From Helichrysum umbraculigerum (Eukaryota; Streptophyta; Magnoliopsida; Asterales; Asteraceae): a stretch of DNA of 64,000 nucleotides. A program made the position numbers and the translations under genes. How positions within the stretch are numbered: position 1 is the stretch's first letter; the number at the start of each line of letters is the position of its first letter. The notes beneath the pieces were generated by a model that saw only the letters and a list, made by a program, of their open reading frames with translations, searched no databases and was not told the origin of the DNA. The stretch spans positions 17,160,001 through 17,224,000 of the forward strand of contig CATIUR010000003.1 of the NCBI GenBank assembly GCA_949592205.1. The letters are read 5' to 3'. Shown piece by piece: positions 52,101 to 59,275 of this stretch.

Positions 52101-53706
52101 ACAGAGGCGATGGTTGGAATTGATAAAAGATTATGATTGTGAAATTAGATACCATCCGGGCAAAGCTAATGTGGTCGCCAATGCGTTAAGTCGAAAGAAT
52201 ACTCCTGATCGAGCTTTTTATTTAAAAGTGAATGTTTCTTCGGATTTGATTGAACAAATTAAAGTTGTACAACTTGAAGCATTGAAAGACCAGAATCTGA
52301 AATCTGAAATCATGTTAAAACGCAAGAACGAATTAGTTGATGATTCAAGGGGATTAAAGATTTATCAGTCTCGTGTTTGGATTCCTTCCATTGGTGGTAT
52401 TCGGGATTTGATTCTGAATGAAGCTCATAAGTCACGAATGTCTATTCATCCGGGTAGTACTAGAATGTATAATGATTTGAAACCGTTGTATTGGTGGCCA
52501 ACGATGAAAACCGACATTGCAAAGTTTGTGGGATCTTGTCATATTTGTGCTCAGGTCAAGGCGGAACATCAAAAGCCGTATGGGTCGTTAAAACAGTTGG
52601 AAATACCTGAGTGGAAATGGGATCACATAACTATGGATTTTGTGACTAAGTTACCGCGTACTGCTCGAGGCAATGATATGATTTGGGTTATAGTGGATCG
52701 ATTGACTAAAAGCGCGCATTTTCTTGCTACGAGTGAGACAGCATCGTTGACTAAACTTGCTCAATTGTATGTTAACGAAATCGTTTCCAGACATGGTATT
52801 CCTTTATCGATTGTGTCAGATAGAGATACTCGTTTTGCTTCTCATTTTTGGCAAAGTTTACAACAAGAGTTGGGTACACGTGTAAATCTTAGCACATCTT
52901 ATCATCCTCAGACAGACGGTCAGTCAGAACGTACAATTCAAACTTTAGAGGATATGCTTCGTGCTTGCATTCTGGAATATGGAGGTTCATGGGATTCACA
53001 TCTCCCATTGGTTGAGTTTGCTTATAACAATTCGTACCATTCAAGTATTGGGATGCCTCCGTATGAAATGTTGTATGGTCGTCGTTGTCGCACACCCACA
53101 TGTTGGTTAGAGGCAGGTGAGAAACAGTTTGCTGGGCCCGATATTGTACAAATAACCGCTGATAAAGTAGCTATTGCACGTGAGAAGTTGAAAGCCGCAA
53201 GAGATAGACAAAAACAGTATGCTGATCCTAAAAGACGACCGGTTGTGTTTACCGAAGGTGAATTAGTATATCTTAAAGTTTCTCCATGGAAAGGTGTGAT
53301 TAGATTCGGAAAACGTGGAAAGTTAGCGCCTCGGTACATTGGTCCATTCAAGATTCGCCAAGTTGTAAACGATCAGTCAATGGCATTGGATCTTCCTCCA
53401 GAGCTCTCTAGTATTCATGATACGTTTAACTTTTGTTACTTGAGAAAGTGTAATATAGAGGATCAGTCACAAATTCTTCCGTTGAAAGATTTAAAAGTTG
53501 ATCAAACTCGGAAATTGGTTGAAGAACCGGTTGAGATCCTTGATAGAAAGGTGACTAAACTTAGGAAGAAACAAATTCCTATGGTGCTTGTAAAGTGGCG
53601 ACATAGTTTAGGTTCCGACCTAACTTGGGAGAGTGAGGAGTCGATGAAGTCTAGATATCCTGGATTGTTTGATAGGGCTGAGATTTCGGGGACGAAATCT
53701 CCTTAA
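49129..53706 (+). CDS. gag-pol: CHR-1 Gag-Pol polyprotein, intact, with chromodomain-like tail
   Basis: One uninterrupted 1525-residue frame, full length for a chromovirus. In order: coiled, charged N-terminus; gag domain about 90-210; two CCHC zinc knuckles from Cys335 (CMKCGELGHEIKSC) and Cys355 (CWTCKKEGHRVGQC); protease with Asp430 in LFDSGA; RT with the catalytic Asp766-Asp767 in FIDDILIYSK; RNase H about 900-1010 (YCDASYSGLG, TDHKSLQYVF); integrase zinc domain about 1105-1150 (HPG..H, CHIC); catalytic triad Asp1170, Asp1231, Glu1267 (D-35-E); and a tail at about 1470-1515 (KLRKKQIPMVLVKWR, LTWESEESM) resembling the chromodomain that guides chromoviruses to marked chromatin. Most like the Tekay/Del group. 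The ATG is 3 nt after an acceptor-like TTTCAG. Proteins look functional, but the 5' LTR lacks its promoter part. Confidence 0.95.
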   Translation: MADNEPPTTNLNNASRIVAPQIGTHTEQHDHNGTSQPTGQQSNRDEYIHEMEDELVFLREFKRKAEEAATRQLFQQTPVFGSSSSSQSEKKCSYKTFMASRPPEFQGSKNPTVTLNWLRDMERKFDVTCCDEELKVKYAVQCMKDDAMVWWDSVTGHLPQQQKGSINWTQFHQAVHNQYCSDFDIARIRREFVNLRLKDDMTIDELISQFTDKLRFVQQWVPDEKTQIEQFVDALPDNYRMVVRLAKNLSHAFNLARSADSDLRGLRLWQGRDTSFSKARTESSGRNKSKWQGNRQGGKKFVGRSSSSGSFNSSNWCSSCRSRHDGPCTAKTNKCMKCGELGHEIKSCRYPNFFCWTCKKEGHRVGQCPEARSTGSGSVGSSGSSGQKRKNPPPATSRAFQMTVDEAVRTEDVITGTFLINSVPARVLFDSGANCTFISVQFCDKLKLAPTVITKPIEVEIVSGKLVPVTTSVTGVNITIDDHVFPISFLLMPIPSFDVIIGMDWLSQNKASIDCHQKLVRIPISDGSYVVARGERDGVAIPLISLMKARKSLSKGCESYLAYVVDAKLERKTVSDVPVVCEYPEVFPDELPGLPPVRKVEYRIDLVPGSSPIAKAPYRLAPSEIREMMNQIQELLDKGFIRPSSSPWGAPVLFVKKKDGSLRMCIDYRELNKRTVKNKYPLPRIDDLFDQLQGSSVYSKIDLRSGYHQVRVCEQDIPKTAFRTRYGHYEFLVMPFGLTNAPAVFMDLMNRVCRPYLDKFVIVFIDDILIYSKSETEHATHLRLVLETLRQEQLYAKFSKCEFWIREVQFLGHIICRDGVKVDPSKVAAVMNWNAPKSVSEIRSFLGLAGYYRKFIKDFSKIAGPLTKLTRKDEKYVWTAQQEQAFQTLKQLLCQTPILALPEGTNDFVVYCDASYSGLGCVLMQRDRVIAYASRQLKPHEKNYPTHDLELAAVVFALKLWRHYLYGTRCVVCTDHKSLQYVFSQKELNMRQRRWLELIKDYDCEIRYHPGKANVVANALSRKNTPDRAFYLKVNVSSDLIEQIKVVQLEALKDQNLKSEIMLKRKNELVDDSRGLKIYQSRVWIPSIGGIRDLILNEAHKSRMSIHPGSTRMYNDLKPLYWWPTMKTDIAKFVGSCHICAQVKAEHQKPYGSLKQLEIPEWKWDHITMDFVTKLPRTARGNDMIWVIVDRLTKSAHFLATSETASLTKLAQLYVNEIVSRHGIPLSIVSDRDTRFASHFWQSLQQELGTRVNLSTSYHPQTDGQSERTIQTLEDMLRACILEYGGSWDSHLPLVEFAYNNSYHSSIGMPPYEMLYGRRCRTPTCWLEAGEKQFAGPDIVQITADKVAIAREKLKAARDRQKQYADPKRRPVVFTEGELVYLKVSPWKGVIRFGKRGKLAPRYIGPFKIRQVVNDQSMALDLPPELSSIHDTFNFCYLRKCNIEDQSQILPLKDLKVDQTRKLVEEPVEILDRKVTKLRKKQIPMVLVKWRHSLGSDLTWESEESMKSRYPGLFDRAEISGTKSP

Positions 53707-53718
53707 GGAGGGGAGATT
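53705..53718 (+). other. CHR-1 polypurine tract
   Basis: AAGGAGGGGAGATT directly precedes the 3' LTR start TGTAACATCC and overlaps the last base pairs of the Gag-Pol stop codon. Confidence 0.85.
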
Positions 53719-55846
53719 TGTAACATCCTCTCCGATAGCCTGGTATTTTCTAGTTATAATTTCGTATTTAATTGTTTTAAATAATTTTGCGATATAATTG
53801 TTTAATTGTAAAATTTGGTGAAATAGGTCTTAGGACTTATTGTGGATAATGAAATGTTGCTTGTTTTAATTTATTAAAGTTGACGGTGTAATAAAATAAG
53901 TTTCTCGAATTTAGTAACTAGGTTCCAGACAATAGATTTAGGACGGGTATTAAATACCCAATGTGTTAGGTCGGTGGATAAAAGGGCCGACCCTTTTATT
54001 GATCACTTTCCCAATTCTCATTTCTTTCAACTTATACAAAGAAAATATTAACAAAAATCAAAAGCTTGATTCATCAAACTTGAAGTGGGAATTGAGGTGG
54101 TGATTACTAGCAATCATCATCATCTTCTATCTTATATCATCTTGATCTTCTACCTATTGTAAGTAAATTTCACTACCTAAACTCAAGTGTTAGGTTAGAA
54201 AGGAAATTGATGAATGGATTGGTTCTTGAGTTTATAGAATGATTTATTGTGATATATGATGCTATATGATGATTATTGGTTGATGATGTAGATTAAATTC
54301 AAGTTATTAAACTATGATTGAGGTTAGTTGAAAAACCTAAATGGGTTTTATAATTTTGGTGTGAAAGTGACATAATTGATGTTGTTGTTGTTGGTTAATG
54401 TTAGTTAGAAGTAATAGCATGTTCTTTAGGTGTTAAAAATCGTGTATAAGCTGTATTGGAGGGTAAAGTTGGGATATTTGGGTATAAGGTTCGTGCAGGA
54501 AACAAGAACCCAAACTGCTGCTGCTGCTGCCCAGATGATCAAGCCGGCGGCTTGGCAACATAGCCGGCGGCTATGTGGGTTTGGTTTGCAAAGCCGGCGG
54601 CCAGGAGGCTTAGCCGGCGGCTAAATGCCTAAGGCCGACGGGTCAAAGACCCTAGCCGGCGGGTAAAAATAGCTTTAAAACTCGTTTTATTTCTGGTTGC
54701 TCAAAAGGCCTTAGAGCCGGCGTCCCAGGGTTGGGAACCGGCGGCTGGACGCGGAAGCCGGCGGCTTGGTGGGTTTAGCCGGCGGCTAAGTGAGCCCAGC
54801 CGGCGGCTTCTGGCTGTTCCAGGGCATTTTATGTTAGTTGTTAAAACACATTCCAATTGTTATTATATGATAATTATATGGTGCATTATGATTGAATATG
54901 CATGGTTAGTAGCTAGTAACCTAGACATTTATATTAATGAGTTCCAAATGTGTCGAACTTTTATAAGTTATATTTGGACGATTTTGATTACTAACTTTTT
55001 ATTGGTGTTGAATCTCAGATCCTCCGAAAGACAAAGTTGCCCCGAGAATCTGAGTTAGTGAAGAAGAAGGTATTGGTGAGTGGATTCAAAACTCACCGTT
55101 TGGCTTAGTTGTAATCATTTGATTACGACGGGTAAACGTAGACTTGATTATTGAGTTGATTAGTTGTTATTGTTGATCATATGCCTATATGTGCTTTGTG
55201 TGGCCTTCGGGCATTGTTGTTAATGAGGTCAACGAGTTGATGAACTGTTGGTTGGGCTAGTGTGTTGTTGTGTGAATGGTACAAGGATGTACTTCATTTG
55301 TTGTGTGTGCTGAACTGTACCTAAGTATAATAAACACTAGCTATCGGTCTCGTCCGTTATGGCCATACGGATATGTTTGGATAAGTGATCTTGGGGAGCC
55401 ACCCGGGTTCTAAGGTTATCCCCGGATCCGCCGATCCTCATTAAGTTGTTGTTGATTGTTGTGGTTGCGATTACTTGTTGTAGTTAATTGGTTTAGCTAA
55501 GTTAAATGTTGAGTGTTGGATTTACTCACTTAGCTATGTGCTAATCCCTCGTTGTTACTTCCTGCAGAATTTTGTTTTGTGCATGTGGGTGGGTAGCAGG
55601 AAGTTCAAACCTTGGAAGCATGGAATGTTTGATATTCAAGCTACTCTGATTATTTTGTAACAGTTTAGTTTAGTTTATATAATACCCCGTCATGCTAATC
55701 TTTTGATCAAGTGTTAAATTGATCTGACTTAAACATCTAAACTGTTTTCGGTATTTTCGAAGAATATGTAACAAATTATGGCATTTCATTTATCTTCGCT
55801 TCCGTATTATCTATAATATTATTACAAGTAAATGAGGGGTGTTATA
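53719..55846 (+). repeat. CHR-1 3' LTR, 2128 bp, complete
   Basis: It starts TGTAACATCC and ends GGGTGTTATA, then TSD TGGAT. It carries a TATA-like GGATAAAAGG (53975-53984), a leader with a donor-like ATTG|TAAGTAAA (GT at 54159-54160), and the GC-rich box array at 54543-54808. A small frame (54430-54624) across that array is not a gene. Confidence 0.92.
54543..54808 (+). repeat. Eleven GCCGGCGG boxes in the CHR-1 3' LTR
   Basis: Cores start at 54543, 54563, 54593, 54613, 54633 (GCCGACGG), 54655, 54716 (partial), 54737 (ACCGGCGG), 54757, 54778 and 54799, mostly inside AGCCGGCGGCT. Most intervals are 20-22 bp. The array is far more GC-rich than the rest of the window and has no partner in the damaged 5' LTR. 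Confidence 0.85.
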
Positions 55847-55851
55847 TGGAT

Positions 55852-56664
55852 CTAACCCTAATTTCTAGAGAGAGAAAGAAAGAAAGAGAGTTTAGAGAGA
55901 GAGAGTGTGAGAGAGAAAGTGGAAATGGAGAAATGAATGGAATGGTGAAGTGTGTAGAATGATGGAGGAGTGGCCTCCTATTTATAGGCAAAGCTTGAAA
56001 TCAGCCGAACAACTCGCGAAGCACGCACGTACAAGCAAACGAAGCACAAACGAGCAGCATATGGGGGTCATGGGGCCGTATACGGCCTTCATAGGGCCGT
56101 ATATGGTGTATAAAGGGCCGTATACGGTCTATGAAGGGCCGTATACGGTGGCCAAGGCCGTATACGGCCTCCATCTGATTTCGTTCGTTGCTTAAAACGT
56201 CCGTATCTCCTTCGTTATGCGTCCGTTTGACCTGATTCTTTCGCCTGTGTCTTCGTAATTCCGTTACGCTTCTAATGGTGCCAATCTCACTGAAATTGGA
56301 TGTGTACAACTTTAGCATAGCCGAAATCACTTTATAGAAGTTTGTAATCGTCCAGTCTTTTCCGTCCTTTGTCCGATTTGCATGATTCTTGATTTTCTCG
56401 TCTCGATTTTACCTATTACATCATATCATAAGGTTAGAATATTTTTATCATAGGATAAATGAGGGTGCGAGAGTTGGTTGCTATTTATTTGCTCCGTTTT
56501 GTTTGTTATTCGGATGTTTTTACTGATTTTTGTAGCAACGTCTATATTTTGAGCACTTTAGTGAATTTTAGTAAATAATGATTGTTTTGGAATGTTTTCA
56601 CTAAAGATGTGCCCAAAAAGTGTGGAATAATGGTCTTGAAAACATGACTTTTTGCGTCACATCA
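55852..56664 (-). repeat. ATH-B 5' LTR, promoter part
   Basis: It continues the LTR cut by CHR-1 and matches 38481-39298. TATAAATA is at 55979-55986 (minus). The five boxes start at 56076, 56097 (CCGTATATGG), 56118, 56139 and 56158. CHR-1 therefore sits downstream of the ATH-B TATA box, inside its transcribed leader. Confidence 0.92.
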
Positions 56665-56693
56665 ATTACCTGTTTATTTTATCTTGTTTCAGG

Positions 56694-57353
56694 ATGAACG
56701 CTGTTGACGCTGATCATGTAGCTGCGAGACCACGCAGACGACACAGACCCCGTAGACGCAGAATACAGAAAGCAGCTATGCTGACCATCACTGAGGAGGA
56801 CCTGACTGATGTCCCGATCACTCACGAGGAGTTGCCCGATGAGAGGCCCTCATCACCTTTGCCAGCCCCCGTACCCACTTTCGAGTACGGTATCACTACG
56901 GCTGACCCAGCTGCTTCGTGGGCCCTCTTTCGGACACTCTCCATCCAGCATGACATCATGTCCTCTATCTGTGAGCAGCTTGAGATTCCGAGACCTGATG
57001 CCATTCCCTACAGGCTTGGCCCAGATCTAGGACCATCTCGACTTCCATGGTTCTTTTGTCCTCCTGCGGATCCACCTGTTCTCTCTACTGCTGGACCTTC
57101 CACTGGCCCCACTACTGCAGCTGCTGATCTTGCTCCAGCATTACCCACAGGATTTGCATCACCAGATCACGGCCTCACAGAGCAGCTTCTGGCCAGTTTT
57201 GATGCTCATACTCCTGTCACTTCCTCTGACGAGATCGTGAGTCAGGCTATGGCTGCTATGGATTTCTCCATTCCATCCCCGACTTCTGTTTTCGACAGGG
57301 ATGTTGAGGCAGAGTTTGATCCTGACACTGATGACCTACTTGATGATTACTAG
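56694..57353 (+). CDS. ATH-A third ORF, 219 residues, unknown function
   Basis: The ATG at 56694 follows a strong 3' splice site (pyrimidine-rich 56670-56690 ending TTTCAG|G), so it may be made from a spliced subgenomic RNA, as proposed for the env-like ORF of Athila elements. The protein starts MNAVDADHVAARPRRRHRPR, a very basic, nuclear-localisation-like segment, followed by a Pro/Ala/Thr-rich middle and an acidic C-terminus (EAEFDPDTDDLLDDY). I see no signal peptide or membrane segment, so a classical envelope role is not supported. The upstream in-frame extension is only the end of the ATH-B LTR. It is separated from pol by the 20-kb ATH-B insertion but belongs to ATH-A by the ATTAC duplication. 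Confidence 0.65.
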   Translation: MNAVDADHVAARPRRRHRPRRRRIQKAAMLTITEEDLTDVPITHEELPDERPSSPLPAPVPTFEYGITTADPAASWALFRTLSIQHDIMSSICEQLEIPRPDAIPYRLGPDLGPSRLPWFFCPPADPPVLSTAGPSTGPTTAAADLAPALPTGFASPDHGLTEQLLASFDAHTPVTSSDEIVSQAMAAMDFSIPSPTSVFDRDVEAEFDPDTDDLLDDY

Positions 57354-59259
57354 ATTTTATCTTTATTATTTACTTCCTGTATTATAACTCTGTACTTAAG
57401 CTTTAGACTTGTTACCTAGATGAGATACTATGATATGTGTGTCGTGGTTTATTGCAGAATTCAGCTTTGTGTGGAATGGATGATCTTAAACGAGCCTGGT
57501 CCTTAAAATCCAGCAATTCACTAGCACCACTCCTGCACAAACCTGGTCTATTCCAGTAAACACAAATGGGGAGTCTCTCTGTTCCTTTCTCCCCGTTTCA
57601 ATTATGTTTATTATGCCTATGTTAGTACATTTAATTTTTGTACCTCATCCTAAACTTATCACTAAGTGTGGGATTCCAGCCCAAATTAAACACTTGAGAA
57701 ACATCTACTTACATGTTCAAACTCTAAGTGTGGGATTTTACTAAGTAAAATCTCTACTCAAGAGAACATTAGGGACAATGTTCCTCTAAGTGTGGGATGG
57801 TAGGTATAGAATACCTTAATAGGTGATTTTTTATGTCCAATAGTAATCTTTCTCTCAAAATTTTTCAAAAATAAGGTCAAATTTTTTCAAAAATTAATGA
57901 GTCTAACTCAGTTTTTGAGTCTCAGATACTACTGAAAGAAACCATTTTCAAAATATAAGTATGATATTTCTAAAAGCCTAAAGGAAATAAGGTAGAAATT
58001 GCTTAAACAAGAAGTAATAATCAAAGGAACATGACTAGACACATACAACCCTTTGCAGTGAGGTATCTTGAGCCCAAAAGCATTCATCTTTAATGCTTCA
58101 CTTTCAATTCTTGTGTGTATGCCGATGTCTGTATCTCTGAATTAGAACTTGCTCTTGACATACGTTTCGAGACCATATTGGTGTGTACCGTACGCGGTAT
58201 AGGTGCAATTAAATGACCTTGACATTCCTTAGGACTTAACCCATTTCTTACATATCTTTTCAAGCCCAAAACCCTTTCCGATGCTCATTTTTAGTATCGA
58301 AGATCCGCCTAGTATACCCTGTTGAGCCTAAACCCTTCGTTTCTTCAAAACCCTAATTTTCACCCACTTCCCAAAAATTACCTCCAAACTTATCTTGGAA
58401 TTTCTGAGGTTATGAAGAACAACCTTTTAGAATATCTGTTTCAAATATCCTACTCATTAGCATTCTCCAAAATCAAGCTTCTCAACAAATGGTGCGGAAA
58501 AATTAGCACACAAGAGAACTGGAAGGACGATGGTGCGGGAAAAATTAGCACCTGGAAAAGAATCAAAATGATCAAGATAGAGAAAAAGATTTCTAAAGGA
58601 TTCAAAATATAAATTCCTTGGAAATTCTCTTAAAGAAATTCTGAAGAAAAGAAAAGAAAAGAAAATAGCTCCGCAAATAAAGCTGAAAGTTCAAAGCATT
58701 GCACTTCATGAAAAAACCCGGCAAAAAGCTGAAACAGCTACCAACTCTCCGCTCCCCTCCGTTCTAAATAAAGTTGTTCATAATCTCAGTGATTTTAGGA
58801 TAAGCTAAACACATTCTCAAACCACTATCCATACCCTTCACCCTCACCAAACATTACAACCCTCTGAATGTCTTGAGATAATTAGCACCTTCCTCACCTA
58901 AGTGGTGGAGATCCGATTCTCGATCAAGCCTATGACGATGAGTGCAGCATGACTGGCTACTTTGAGCGATTTCGTTTGAGCTAGATTGATAGGAAACCCG
59001 ATACACTTTGAGTGAATTGAGTGACCACCTATAGTGAGATCGCCTAGTCATGTGTACCCCAAGATCATGAGATTTGGATGTACGCCTAAGAGAATCTCTT
59101 CTTGTTTATGGAAGGATCATCTTATCCTCCTCCACACTTTTAGAAGTAACTGACTTATATGAGGAAATGCTAATCTCGGAACATATTCTCTGACTCGCCC
59201 CTAAAAACATGACCTAAAAATATTTTTCAGAGAGTTGTTGCTTGAGGACAAGCAACGTC
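57354..59259 (+). other. ATH-A 3' non-coding block with three PPT-like motifs
   Basis: TAAGTGTGGGAT occurs at 57663, 57725 and 57787, exactly 62 bp apart, and again in the PPT at 59260. Much of the block is homologous to ATH-B 39315-41000. The frame 58322-58612 is not conserved in ATH-B and is not taken as a gene. Confidence 0.65.
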
Positions 59260-59275
59260 TAAGTGTGGGATAACT
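59260..59275 (+). other. ATH-A polypurine tract
   Basis: TAAGTGTGGGATAACT directly precedes the 3' LTR. Primer for plus-strand DNA. Confidence 0.85.

Larger units (their letters stand above)
47821..55846 (+). mobile_element. CHR-1: chromovirus LTR retrotransposon nested in the ATH-B LTR
   Basis: TGGAT is duplicated at 47816-47820 and 55847-55851. It contains a rearranged 5' LTR, iMet-type PBS, one intact Gag-Pol frame with a chromodomain-like tail, PPT and a 2128-bp 3' LTR. The first 1496 bp expected in the 5' LTR are replaced by a 502-bp palindromic insert. The preserved 632-bp LTR parts differ at four positions. LTR termini are TGTAAC and GTTATA, so the 3' terminal dinucleotide is TA in both copies. 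Confidence 0.92.
36686..56664 (-). mobile_element. ATH-B: non-autonomous Athila-like element nested in ATH-A
   Basis: ATTAC is duplicated at 36681-36685 and 56665-56669. Read on the minus strand: 5' LTR (56664 to 46026, itself split by CHR-1), PBS, gag, protease with an acidic tail, two ORFs of unknown function, 3' non-coding block, PPT, 3' LTR (39298-36686). RT, RNase H and integrase are absent. LTR termini, promoter boxes, PBS, PPT and 3' non-coding block match ATH-A, so enzymes of an ATH-A-type element could serve it. LTR copies differ at seven bases and two small indels (about 0.3%), younger than ATH-A, as the nesting requires. Confidence 0.9.

Noticed and set aside
54430..54624. Frame with poly-Ala/Gly across the GC-rich array
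   Set aside because: It lies within the CHR-1 3' LTR and arises from the GCT and GCCGGCGG repeats.
56652..56693. Upstream extension of the third ATH-A ORF
   Set aside because: These codons read the end of the ATH-B LTR, the TSD and the splice acceptor; the ATG at 56694 is the sensible start.
58322..58612. 96-residue plus-strand frame in the ATH-A 3' block
   Set aside because: No recognisable domain and no counterpart in the homologous ATH-B block.
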